DNA of 64,000 nt from Rhodoblastus sp963704565 (GTDB lineage: Bacteria; Pseudomonadota; Alphaproteobacteria; Rhizobiales; Beijerinckiaceae): positions 124,001 to 188,000 of the forward strand of contig OY969917.1 in NCBI GenBank assembly GCA_963704565.1. Direction: 5' to 3'. The notes below the pieces were generated by a model. That model saw nothing but the letters and a program-made list of their open reading frames with translations, was not told the origin of the DNA and made no database searches. The translations under genes were made by a program, and so were the position numbers. Every line of letters begins with the position of its first letter. Positions within the stretch are counted from its first letter, which is position 1. Shown in pieces: positions 15,862 to 24,515 of this stretch.

Positions 15862-16863
15862 ATGAATCCGTCAGGCAAGGTGCTTGTGACCGGCGCGACC
15901 GGCTTTGTCGGCGCGGCGGTCGCCCGCGCCCTGATCGCGCGCGGCGAGCGGGTCGTGCTGCTGGCGCGAAAAAATTCGGCGCGTGGCAATATCGAGGGGC
16001 TGGACGCCGAACTGGCGATCGGCGACCTGCGCGACGCCAACTCCCTGCGCGCCGCCTTGCGCGGGGTGGAGCGGCTCTATCACGTCGCCGCCGATTACCG
16101 GATGTGGGCGCCGGACCCCAGCGAGATCATCGAGGCCAATCGCGCCGGGACCGCCAATATCATGACCGAGGCCTTGCGCGCCGGGGTCGGCCGCATCGTC
16201 TATTGCTCCTCGGTGGCGACGCTCAAGCCTAGGGAAAACGCCCGCCCGGCCGACGAGACCTGGCCCGCCGCGCCGCATGAGGCGATCGGGGCCTACAAGA
16301 AAAGCAAGACCATCGCCGAAAGGCTGGTCGAGAAAATGGTGGCGGAGCAGGGCCTGCCGGCGGTGATCGTCAATCCCTCCACCCCGATCGGCCCACGCGA
16401 CATCAAGCCGACGCCGACCGGCCGGATCATCGTCGAGGCGGCGAGCGGCAGAATGCCGGGCTATGTCGATACCGGGCTCAATCTGGTCCATGTCGACGAT
16501 GTCGCCGCCGGCCACCTCGCCGCCATGGACAAGGGCCGGATCGGCGAGCGCTATATTCTGGGCGGGCAGGATGTGCCGCTTGGCGCCATGCTGGCCGAGA
16601 TCGCCGCTCTGGTCGGGCGCCGGCCGCCGAAGCTGAAAATGCCGCGAAGGCCCTTGTTCCCGCTGGCTTATGCGGCGGAAGCGGTGGCGATGGTCACGCG
16701 CAAGGAGCCTTTCATCACCGCCGACGCCTTGCGCATGGCGAAATATCGCATGTATTTCTCCTCCGCCAAGGCCGAGCGCGAGCTGGGTTTTTCGGCGCGG
16801 CCCCATGCGCGGGCGCTCTCCGACGCGGTCGAATGGTTCCGCGAAAAAGGCATGATCCGGTGA
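15862..16863 (+). CDS. hpnA: Hopanoid-associated sugar epimerase HpnA
   Basis: 333 residues of the extended SDR family. NAD(P)-binding motif VTGATGFVGAAVARAL, then the conserved HVAADYRMWAPDP typical of HpnA, CSSVATL with catalytic Ser, and the YKKSK active-site motif. HpnA is found in hopanoid clusters, and its proposed job is oxidation or epimerisation of the sugar of the composite hopanoid side chain. GGGATAGG precedes ATG 15862. It is the first gene of the hpn operon; its stop is 2 bases before the next start. Confidence 0.93.
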   Translation: MNPSGKVLVTGATGFVGAAVARALIARGERVVLLARKNSARGNIEGLDAELAIGDLRDANSLRAALRGVERLYHVAADYRMWAPDPSEIIEANRAGTANIMTEALRAGVGRIVYCSSVATLKPRENARPADETWPAAPHEAIGAYKKSKTIAERLVEKMVAEQGLPAVIVNPSTPIGPRDIKPTPTGRIIVEAASGRMPGYVDTGLNLVHVDDVAAGHLAAMDKGRIGERYILGGQDVPLGAMLAEIAALVGRRPPKLKMPRRPLFPLAYAAEAVAMVTRKEPFITADALRMAKYRMYFSSAKAERELGFSARPHARALSDAVEWFREKGMIR

Positions 16864-16865
16864 GC

Positions 16866-18053
16866 ATGTCCGCGTTTACTTGGCTCGGCCTTGTGGTTCT
16901 GGCGATCTGGCTGGTTCTGGCATTCGGGCGCGGCGGCTTCTGGCTTTGCCGCGACCGCGACGATCTGGACCAGCCGCCGGCGCCGAGCGCTTGGCCGCGC
17001 GTCGTGGCCGTGGTTCCGGCGCGCGACGAGGCGGCGCTGATCGGGCAAAGCCTCGGCTCGCTGCTGGCGCAGGATTATCCGGGCGATTTTCGCGTCATTG
17101 TGGTGGACGACCGGAGCTCCGACGGCACGGCGGACAGAGCGCGCGCAGCCGCCGCGGCTTCGTCTCCCGGCCGTCTCACCATCGTCTCCGGCGCGCCCTT
17201 GCCTGTGGGCTGGACCGGAAAGGTCTGGGCCATGGCCCAGGGCGAAATTTTTGCGCGGAAAAACTTCACGGCGGATTATCTGCTCTTCACCGACGCCGAC
17301 ATTTTTCACGCGCCGGGAAACCTGCGCGCCGTGGTCGCGCGGGCCGAGAGTGGCGGCTATGGCCTCGTCTCGCTGATGGCGTCCTGGCGCTGCGACAGCG
17401 CGGCGGAAAAATGGCTGATCCCCGCCTTCACTTATTTTTTCCAGCTGATTTATCCCTTCCGCTGGGTGTCCAATTCGCGCAAGAAAACCGCCGCCGCCGC
17501 CGGCAATCTCATGCTGGCGCGCGCCGATCTTCTGGCCAAGGCCGGCGGAATCGCCGCCATTTCCAACGCCCTGATCGACGATTGCGCCTTTGGCGCGCTG
17601 ATGAAAGGCGCAGGGCCGATCTGGCTCGGGCTGACCCATCGCCTGCGCTCGCTGCGCGCCTATCCGCGTTTCGCCGACATGCGCCGCATGGTGTCGCGCT
17701 CGGCTTTCGCGCAATTGCGTTTTTCCTATCCGCTGCTCGCGCTGACCGGCTTCGGCCTGGTGCTGACCTTTTTCGTCCCCCTCTGGCTCGCCTTTTTCGC
17801 CGATAGCCTTGCGGGATTTTTGGGCGTCGCGACTTATGTCCTGATGAGCGTGAGTTTCGCGCCGATCCAGCGTTTTTATGGCCTTCCGCGCTGGCGGGCG
17901 CTGACTTTGCCGCTTATCGCCGCGCCCTATTTGCTCTATATGCTCGATTCCGCCTGGGCTTATAAACGCGGGCGCGGCGGCATGTGGAAAGGCCGAGCGC
18001 AGGCGCATCTGGCGCGGCCGGGGCGCGCGGAAATCGAGACGGAAAAGCCATGA
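16866..18053 (+). CDS. hpnB: Hopanoid-associated glycosyltransferase HpnB
   Basis: 395 residues from ATG 16866; GTG 16860, overlapping the hpnA stop, is an alternative. It is a GT2-type protein with an N-terminal membrane anchor, the nucleotide-sugar site VVAVVPARDEAALIGQSL, VVDDRSSDGTA and the acid LLFTDADIFH, then three to four C-terminal membrane helices. HpnB is assumed to transfer a sugar in hopanoid side-chain assembly at the inner membrane. Its TGA overlaps the ATG of hpnC (ATGA). Confidence 0.93.
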   Translation: MSAFTWLGLVVLAIWLVLAFGRGGFWLCRDRDDLDQPPAPSAWPRVVAVVPARDEAALIGQSLGSLLAQDYPGDFRVIVVDDRSSDGTADRARAAAAASSPGRLTIVSGAPLPVGWTGKVWAMAQGEIFARKNFTADYLLFTDADIFHAPGNLRAVVARAESGGYGLVSLMASWRCDSAAEKWLIPAFTYFFQLIYPFRWVSNSRKKTAAAAGNLMLARADLLAKAGGIAAISNALIDDCAFGALMKGAGPIWLGLTHRLRSLRAYPRFADMRRMVSRSAFAQLRFSYPLLALTGFGLVLTFFVPLWLAFFADSLAGFLGVATYVLMSVSFAPIQRFYGLPRWRALTLPLIAAPYLLYMLDSAWAYKRGRGGMWKGRAQAHLARPGRAEIETEKP

Positions 18054-18937
18054 GCGCCGCTGTGAAACAAGTCGATCCCGCGCCGGTCACGGCGGAAGGG
18101 TTTCGCTCGGGCAAAAGCGGGAGCGACGAGAATTTTCCAGTCGCCTCGCTGCTGATCGCCGCGCCTTTGCGCCCGGTGATCCTCGCCTTTTACGATTTCG
18201 TGCGCGCGGGCGACGATGTCGCCGACCATCCCGGCCTGGCGCCGGCGCAAAAACACGCGCTGCTCGATCAGCTCGACCACAGCCTGATCGGCTTGAGCGA
18301 CGCCGAGCCGCTCGGCGTGAGATTGCGCGCGAAACTCAAGCAGCGCGGCCTGACCGACCGCCACGCCCGCGACCTGCTCGACGCCTTCCGTCGCGACGTG
18401 GACAAGAACCGCACTGCCAACTGGGACGAGCTGATCGATTATTGCCGCCTCTCGGCCATGCCGGTCGGGCGCTTCCTGCTCGACGTCCACGGCGAAAGCC
18501 GCGACCTGTGGCCGGCGTCAGACGCCATCTGCGCCGCCCTCCAGATCAACAATCATTTGCAGGACTGCGCCAAGGATTTTGCCGCCCTGGACCGCGTTTA
18601 CGTTCCGCATGACGCGCTCGACGCGGCGGGGGCGCGGGTCGAGGATATGGCCGCCGCCAAGGCGACGCCGCAATTGCGCGCCTGCCTGCGCAATCTTGCG
18701 CTGCGCAATCGGGCATTGCTGGAAGAAGGCCAAAGCCTGCCGCGCGCCATAAAAGATTTGCGTCTGGGCATGGAGATCGCCGTGATCCTGCGCCACGCCT
18801 TCCGCATCGCCGATCTTTTGATCGCGCGCGATCCGCTCAGCGAGAATGTGAAGCTTTCCAAGAGCGAGATGGCTTTGGGCGCCATGGCCGCCGCCGTGGG
18901 CGAGGTTTTTTCGCGCATGACCCGGAGAGCGACATGA
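18050..18937 (+). CDS. hpnC: Hydroxysqualene synthase HpnC
   Basis: 295 residues, a trans-isoprenyl diphosphate synthase fold. The Asp-rich motif DDVAD (55-59) is present. The second motif reads NNHLQDCAKDF, where only one acidic pair remains, as expected for HpnC. HpnC converts presqualene diphosphate to hydroxysqualene. It overlaps hpnB and hpnD by 4 bases each (ATGA), so the order of the squalene branch is translationally coupled. Confidence 0.94.
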   Translation: MSAAVKQVDPAPVTAEGFRSGKSGSDENFPVASLLIAAPLRPVILAFYDFVRAGDDVADHPGLAPAQKHALLDQLDHSLIGLSDAEPLGVRLRAKLKQRGLTDRHARDLLDAFRRDVDKNRTANWDELIDYCRLSAMPVGRFLLDVHGESRDLWPASDAICAALQINNHLQDCAKDFAALDRVYVPHDALDAAGARVEDMAAAKATPQLRACLRNLALRNRALLEEGQSLPRAIKDLRLGMEIAVILRHAFRIADLLIARDPLSENVKLSKSEMALGAMAAAVGEVFSRMTRRAT

Positions 18938-19773
18938 CGGCCGCGCTTGAGGAAACCGCCGAACTTGCCCGCGAACGGGCGCGCAAAAGCTCGTTCTATC
19001 GCGCCATGGCGATCCTGCCGCGCGAGAAGCGCGACGCCATGTTCGAAATTTATTCCTTCTGCCGCGCGGTGGACGACATCGCCGACGAGGGCGGCGACCA
19101 GCCGACAAAAAAGGCCGGACTCGAAGCCTGGCGCCGCGCCATCGACGCGCTTTACGCAGGCGACAATTCGGGGCTCGCGGCGGGACTGGCCGCGCCTTTG
19201 CGCCGCTTCGGCCTGGCGCGCGAGGATTTTCTCGCCGTGATCGACGGCATGGAAATGGATGTCGACGCCGACATTGTCGCGCCGAGCGCCGCGACCCTCG
19301 ACCTTTACTGCGACCGGGTGGCGAGCGCGGTCGGGCGCCTGTCGGTGCGCGTCTTCGGCATGCCGGAACAAGAGGGGATCGCGCTGGCCTATCACCTTGG
19401 CCGCGCCCTCCAGCTCACCAATATTCTGCGCGACATCGACGAGGACGCCGGCATCGGCCGGCTCTATCTGCCGCGCGAGAATCTCGAGGCCGCCGGAATT
19501 TCCGATCCGACGCCGGAAAAAGTCGCGGGGCTCGACGATCTCGACGCGGTTTGCCGGCCTTTGCTGCTTCAGGCCAAAAAACATTTCGACGCCGCCAATG
19601 AAATCATGGCTTCACAGTCGCGCGAAAGAATCCGAGCGCCGAAGATCATGAGCCTCGCCTATGGCGCGATCTGGCGAAAGCTCGATGCGCGGGGCTTCAA
19701 AAAACCGCGTGAAAGAATCAGCACGCCGAAACTCACCTTGCTCGGCGCGATCCTGCGCTACGGATTTTTCTGA
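18934..19773 (+). CDS. hpnD: Presqualene diphosphate synthase HpnD
   Basis: 279 residues. Both Mg-binding motifs are intact: DDIAD (47-51) and TNILRDIDEDAGIGR with the NILRDIDED block. HpnD condenses two farnesyl diphosphates to presqualene diphosphate, the first step of the bacterial three-enzyme route to squalene. It shares single-base or four-base overlaps with hpnC and hpnE. Confidence 0.95.
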   Translation: MTAALEETAELARERARKSSFYRAMAILPREKRDAMFEIYSFCRAVDDIADEGGDQPTKKAGLEAWRRAIDALYAGDNSGLAAGLAAPLRRFGLAREDFLAVIDGMEMDVDADIVAPSAATLDLYCDRVASAVGRLSVRVFGMPEQEGIALAYHLGRALQLTNILRDIDEDAGIGRLYLPRENLEAAGISDPTPEKVAGLDDLDAVCRPLLLQAKKHFDAANEIMASQSRERIRAPKIMSLAYGAIWRKLDARGFKKPRERISTPKLTLLGAILRYGFF

Positions 19774-21023
19774 TGGCGCGAGTTCACGTCGTCGGCGCCG
19801 GACTCGCCGGTCTTTCGGCGGCGGTCGAGCTTGCCGGACCCGATGAAATTGCGCTTTACGAGGCCGCGCCGCAGGCGGGCGGTCGCTGCCGCTCTTTTTT
19901 CGACGCCAGCCTCAACATGACCATCGATAATGGCAATCATCTGCTGCTGTCGGGCAATCGCGCCGCCCTGGCTTATGCGAAGAAGATCGGCGGCGACGGC
20001 AGGCTGGCCGGGCCGGAGCAAGCCTCTTTCGATTTTTGCGATCTGGCGCGACGGAAACGCTGGACATTGCGGCCCAACGCCGGAAAATTCCCGTGGTGGA
20101 TTCTCGCGCCCGGCCGCCGTGTGCCGAATAGCGCGGGCCGCGATTATCTCGCCTTGGTCAAGCTGCTGTTCGCCAGCCCCGATCGGACCTTGCGCCCGTT
20201 TCTGGGGGATGGCGAGATCGCCCGCAATTTGTGGAATCCTTTGTTCGTTTCGGCGTTGAACACCGATCCGGCCGAAGCTTCCGCCGCGCTCGCGGGCGCC
20301 ATCGTGCGCGAGACATTCGCAAAAGGCGGCGCGGCCTGCCGGCCTTTGGTGGCGGTGGATGGACTCTCCGCCGCCTTCGTCGATCCCGCGCTGGATTTTC
20401 TGCGCGGCAAAGGCGCGAAGATTCGTTTCGGCGCCAGTTTGCGGAGCATCGCCTTTGAGGGGGATCGCGCGGTTGCGCTTGATTTCGGCGAGGACAGAAC
20501 CGCGCTGGGGCCGGACGATAAAATCGTGCTGGCGGTCACGGCGCCGGTCGCGGTGGCGCTGCTGCCGGGCCTTTCGGCGCCCGATCAATTCCGCGCCATC
20601 GTCAACGCCCATTTCGCTTGTCCGGCGCCGAAAAACCTGCCGCTGCTGACCGGCGTGATCGGCGGGGCGACGGAGTGGCTGTTCGGCTTTCACGACCGCC
20701 TGTCGGTGACGATCAGCGCGGCGGAACGTTTTCTGGCCACGCCGCGCGAGGAACTGGCGGAAAGGATCTGGACCGAGGTTCAGGCGGTCGCCGATTTTTC
20801 GGCGCCTTTGCCGGCCTGGCAAATCATCAAGGAAAAACGCGCGACCTTCGCCGCGACCCCGGCGCAGGATTCCTTGCGGCCCGGCGCCGAAACGCAATGG
20901 CGCAATCTTTTTCTCGCCGGCGACTGGACGCAAACGGGTCTGCCCGCGACCATCGAAGGCGCGGTGCGGTCGGGCGTGACGGCGGCGGGATTATGCGCGG
21001 GCGCTTCATCAAGCCGTCGCTGA
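19773..21023 (+). CDS. hpnE: Squalene-associated FAD-dependent desaturase/reductase HpnE
   Basis: 416 residues. FAD-binding motif VHVVGAGLAGLSAAVEL at the N-terminus and the C-terminal LFLAGDWTQTGLPATIEGAVRSG typical of amine-oxidase-type flavoproteins. HpnE reduces hydroxysqualene to squalene. Its ATG overlaps the hpnD TGA. The squalene-hopene cyclase gene does not follow in this window; the next gene is unrelated, so the cyclase must lie elsewhere. Confidence 0.94.
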   Translation: MARVHVVGAGLAGLSAAVELAGPDEIALYEAAPQAGGRCRSFFDASLNMTIDNGNHLLLSGNRAALAYAKKIGGDGRLAGPEQASFDFCDLARRKRWTLRPNAGKFPWWILAPGRRVPNSAGRDYLALVKLLFASPDRTLRPFLGDGEIARNLWNPLFVSALNTDPAEASAALAGAIVRETFAKGGAACRPLVAVDGLSAAFVDPALDFLRGKGAKIRFGASLRSIAFEGDRAVALDFGEDRTALGPDDKIVLAVTAPVAVALLPGLSAPDQFRAIVNAHFACPAPKNLPLLTGVIGGATEWLFGFHDRLSVTISAAERFLATPREELAERIWTEVQAVADFSAPLPAWQIIKEKRATFAATPAQDSLRPGAETQWRNLFLAGDWTQTGLPATIEGAVRSGVTAAGLCAGASSSRR

Positions 21024-21095
21024 GATCACGGGAGATTTTGTAACGTCGCGGCCGAACCGCGCGTATCCTGTGCGAATATTCTTCAGGTGGAACCG

Positions 21096-22934
21096 ATGAA
21101 GCTTCGGGTTGTGCTTCTCCTCGCCTTTTTCTTTGCGCCGGCTCTGGCTCGGGCGGCGGAAATCCGCTTCGCCGTTCCGGCGGGGTTTGGCGATGATGCT
21201 TTCGTGCGGAATTTTCTCGCCAGCAAGGCGCTGGCGGGCGCCGGGCTGACAATTCGGCAAGAGCCGGTCGCCAATGGCGCCGACGCCATGGAAGCGTTGA
21301 AGCGCGGGGCGGCCGATCTCGGCGTCTTCGCGATCGGCGACAAGGACCGCGACGCCCTGACGCAGGACGGCGCCGAGGCGCAAATCCTCAGCCGCCCCTA
21401 TCTGTTCAAGTCGGCCAAGGAAGTGTTCCTGATGCAGGACACTTTTCTCGGCGCGGTCGCCACGGCCGACGCGGGACGCGCCGGCCTGTTTCCGCTGAAA
21501 CTCTATTCCCATGCCATCGATTATCTGCTGACGCAGGCGCCAGTGCGCACGACGGAAGATTTCGAACGTTTGCGGATGGCGCCGCGAACCAGCGCCATGG
21601 ACGCGATGACGGCGAGCCCGCAAATGGCGGTGGAGACCAGACTGGACGACAAGACGCTGGCCTTCGCGCGGAATTTCCCGGCCAGGCTTTACCTCACCAT
21701 CGGCAAGCCGGAGACCGGCCTGCTGGCGGCGGCGCCGGCCTTCTGGACGCAAAGAAGCGAGGCGGAGAAAAACGCCATCGCCACTGCGGCGACAGCGGCG
21801 CGCGCGGCGGCCAACGCCGAATTTTCGGCGCGCGAGGAGACCTTTCGCAAGCTGCCCAATGTTCAGGTCAATCGGCTCGATTCCGACGCCGGGATGCACA
21901 TGGCGATGCAAGCGGCGGGCGGCGAGATGGCGATGAAGCGCGACATGATGCTGTGGCATAAGGCCGAAATCGAAGCCCATGGCCAGCCCGCGCCTGCGCC
22001 GCCCGCCACGCCAATGCCAAAGATGGCGATGAATTCGCCGGTTTTTTTCGCCACCGACCGCGACGACGAGGGCGGCGCCGATTACGCCAACCGCTTCGGC
22101 GCGCGCCGGCTCGATCCGGCGCAAACCACCTGCGGCTTTCTCGGCGCGCCGGCGCGGCGGGCGCCGCCGCCGCCCCTGCCGCCGGCCCCGAAAAACCTCA
22201 CCAAAGGCGTGGACGATTGCGCGCAAAAAATCGTCGCCGCGACGCGGGCGGCGGGCGCGACGAAAATCCTTGTCCTGATCCACGGCTTCAACACGTCCTT
22301 CGGCTCGGTGGCGGAACGCGCCTTGGAGCTGGGCGCCGATCTCGATTACGCGGGGACGATTCTCGCCTGGAGCTGGCCCTCGGAGGGCTCGGCCTTCAGC
22401 TATCCCTATGACGAGGATTCCAACGCCTGGAGCGAGCCGCATCTCGCCGATCTGGTGACCAAGATCGGCGCGCTCGCGCCGGAATTGCGGATCGATCTGG
22501 TCGCCCACAGCATGGGCAACCGCATCCTGTTGCAGATGTTGCGCGATTTCGCGCTCGAAAAGGCGGATTTGCGCATCGGCGTCGCCATTTTCGCCGCGCC
22601 GGACGTGTCGCAGGACGTGTTTCGCGAGCAAATGCGGCAGGTGCAAAAGATCGGCGCCTTCCGCACGCTCTACGCCTCGGAATATGACCGCGCGATCGAG
22701 ATTTCCGAGAGCTATCACAGCGCCCCGCGCGCCGGCAGCGGCGGCGGCGCCATTCTGGTCGCCGGCGGAATTGAATCGGTGGACGCGCGACTGTCCGGCC
22801 ATTCCTACGTGTTCGACGAGCCCAAGGCGATGCGCGACTTCAAGGAAATCGTGAACCGGGAGGAAACGGCGCCGCAGCGCGGGCTCCCCGAGCGCGAAAA
22901 GGCCGGCGTCGCCTATTGGCTGATCGAGCCGTGA
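21096..22934 (+). CDS. Exported TRAP-type binding-protein / alpha-beta hydrolase (DUF900) fusion
   Basis: 612 residues from ATG 21096; ATG 21087 would add three. A signal peptide (MKLRVVLLLAFFFAPALARA) is followed by a DctP-like periplasmic binding domain (about residues 21-290; landmarks AVPAGFGDD, GAADLGVFAIGD, LPNVQVNRLD). After a Pro/Ala/Met-rich linker comes a DUF900/COG4782-type hydrolase (about 310-612): PVFFATDRD, VLIHGFNTSFGS and the nucleophile Ser472 in AHSMGNR. No TRAP permease genes are adjacent. A secreted esterase with a ligand-sensing or targeting module is inferred. It starts 72 bases after hpnE and may be read with the hpn operon. Confidence 0.75.
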   Translation: MKLRVVLLLAFFFAPALARAAEIRFAVPAGFGDDAFVRNFLASKALAGAGLTIRQEPVANGADAMEALKRGAADLGVFAIGDKDRDALTQDGAEAQILSRPYLFKSAKEVFLMQDTFLGAVATADAGRAGLFPLKLYSHAIDYLLTQAPVRTTEDFERLRMAPRTSAMDAMTASPQMAVETRLDDKTLAFARNFPARLYLTIGKPETGLLAAAPAFWTQRSEAEKNAIATAATAARAAANAEFSAREETFRKLPNVQVNRLDSDAGMHMAMQAAGGEMAMKRDMMLWHKAEIEAHGQPAPAPPATPMPKMAMNSPVFFATDRDDEGGADYANRFGARRLDPAQTTCGFLGAPARRAPPPPLPPAPKNLTKGVDDCAQKIVAATRAAGATKILVLIHGFNTSFGSVAERALELGADLDYAGTILAWSWPSEGSAFSYPYDEDSNAWSEPHLADLVTKIGALAPELRIDLVAHSMGNRILLQMLRDFALEKADLRIGVAIFAAPDVSQDVFREQMRQVQKIGAFRTLYASEYDRAIEISESYHSAPRAGSGGGAILVAGGIESVDARLSGHSYVFDEPKAMRDFKEIVNREETAPQRGLPEREKAGVAYWLIEP

Positions 22935-23237
22935 ACATCGACGCGCGTTGGATCGATGGGTGGCGATCGACTAAAACAGCACATCAATGCGGGCGCTATC
23001 GGCACTTGTCGGCGGGAAGGGGACGGCCGCGAGCTTCGCCGACAAGGGCGGCGCGGGGATCAATTGCAGACGGTGGCGACGATTTGCACCCGATTTCTGC
23101 ACCAGCCAAACCGTTGATCGATCTGGGCTCGGCTTCTGGTGCAAAATTCGTGATTTCTGCACCGGCCACGCGGCCAGGGTGCATCACGAATTTTCCCCAA
23201 ACTGAATGTCAGTCTGACCTTTGACGCGCTACTCTCC
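22935..23237. other. 303-bp intergenic stretch with an imperfect inverted repeat
   Basis: No gene. TGCACCAGCC (23098-23107) is inverted at 23131-23143 as GGCTTCTGGTGCA, and the block GATTTCTGCACC occurs twice (23092-23103 and 23152-23163). The repeats could be a protein-binding site or the remains of an element; there is no T-run for a terminator. Confidence 0.35.
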
Positions 23238-23564
23238 TCATCGGTTCGAGCTCGCCCAAGTCTTCCAGTCTGAGCAGAGGAACCGTCCATAGTTCCCTGC
23301 CGCATGGGATAGGCCGGCATATTTCTGGATTGCGTGGCGTAGCGCCACCTGGCAGGCCGTCGCGGTTTGGTAGACTGGGAGCCCCTCGCCATAGACAGAG
23401 ACGGTGTCGGCGTCGGCGGCGGCATCACGCACAGTCACCGCCCCCGTATGGACATCGATGCCGAGCAATATCCAAGTTGCGTCGGTAGACGTTGTCGCAT
23501 TAACGAGCAACGAATATGAAAGAACTCCGACTATGACAGCAGTTATCGCGATAAGCCTGTTCAT
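23238..23564 (-). CDS. Hypothetical secreted small protein
   Basis: 108 residues. The signal peptide MNRLIAITAVIVGVLSYSLLVNA would leave a mature part of about 85 residues with two cysteines (TACQVAL and FLCSDW). No family recognised. Base composition is lower in GC than the flanking genes, and with the following ORF it forms a small accessory island between conserved genes. The stop TGA is close to the unusual hairpin repeat region at 23098-23143. Confidence 0.5.
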   Translation of the reverse strand: MNRLIAITAVIVGVLSYSLLVNATTSTDATWILLGIDVHTGAVTVRDAAADADTVSVYGEGLPVYQTATACQVALRHAIQKYAGLSHAAGNYGRFLCSDWKTWASSNR

Positions 23565-23631
23565 TATCTTCCTCTTCTAGTGTGACGCCTACAAGGTAGC
23601 ATAGTCGGATAGAATTAGTTTATATTAAAAG

Positions 23632-24213
23632 TTACTTAGCACCCGCTTTAGGCGCTTCCGGCAACGCCTCGGCGAAAGCTTTCATTTCCAAAAACAACTC
23701 GTACCCTTTTTTGTGCCACAACTCGTAAGTGATCGGTTGCCCTTCCATCTCTCGAGACAGCGTGATGCCGTTCCACGCGATGGGCAGTCTGTCCGCCGGT
23801 CGGTACATGAAGTGAAAATTATGGGAGATCGCATTCCTGACAATTCTTGTAAACTGAAACCATGATGTTGTTTGCATTTTTTGCCAAAGGCACAGCGTTA
23901 AGCCGGCCTTGTCGTAAGCCTTGCAATAATCCTCAAGAATTCCAAACGGCGCGCGTATCAGTGCGTGCAGCTGATTGAGGATAAAGTCCGATGATAGCGC
24001 GTCGCGAGACGACTGTTGTTCAAGCATTTCGGCCAAGTCAGCAAATGATAGCCACTGGCCATGAACTTCCATCAGAAAACCCCTTGCGGCCTCGGACACG
24101 CTCGGTTTGTACGGAGCCGTATCGCGGATCCAATAAGTGCATAAAAGTGCGAGCCGATAGGATCGTTCTTGCTTGTCAAACCACTCAAGAACTTCTGTCT
24201 TTACCAACCTCAT
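23632..24213 (-). CDS. Hypothetical protein with HEPN-like Rx4H motif
   Basis: 193 residues from ATG 24213, preceded by GAGGAAG; a GTG at 24240 would add nine. The protein is helical and soluble. The segment FQFTRIVRNAISHNFHF contains R-N-x-x-x-H, the HEPN ribonuclease-type signature, in a helical context like the pEK499_p136 and MAE_28990 groups. HEPN proteins are often toxin or defence nucleases, but no antitoxin or MNT partner is adjacent. Function is inferred only from that motif. GC content is lower than in the neighbours, suggesting transfer. Confidence 0.55.
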   Translation of the reverse strand: MRLVKTEVLEWFDKQERSYRLALLCTYWIRDTAPYKPSVSEAARGFLMEVHGQWLSFADLAEMLEQQSSRDALSSDFILNQLHALIRAPFGILEDYCKAYDKAGLTLCLWQKMQTTSWFQFTRIVRNAISHNFHFMYRPADRLPIAWNGITLSREMEGQPITYELWHKKGYELFLEMKAFAEALPEAPKAGAK

Positions 24214-24515
24214 GTTCCATGCTTCCTCATCGGGTTCCACAGTTTTTGTAGCTGCACAAGCGCCAAAACGAAAGCAACCGCCGAGTTGGTACGCGATTCC
24301 GATAAGGTCTCAACACCTCCCGCTTTTGATCACGAAGAGGGCTGTGCGTATTTTTGATTCCGGCTCTGCGTGACGGCGGCTAATAGCTCGTGACGAGACC
24401 GTCGCCGACGCGATCAGGAAGGTCAGGATTGCGCCGGAAGTTGCCGATCATGTGACGGCGGCTTCTGTGCGTGCACGCCTTTCATGCTTGCGAAACAAGC
24501 TCTGGAATTCCTCCA

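Noticed and set aside
21009..22802. A 597-residue minus-strand frame
   Set aside because: Antisense to the binding-protein/hydrolase fusion, whose signal peptide and catalytic motifs are clear.
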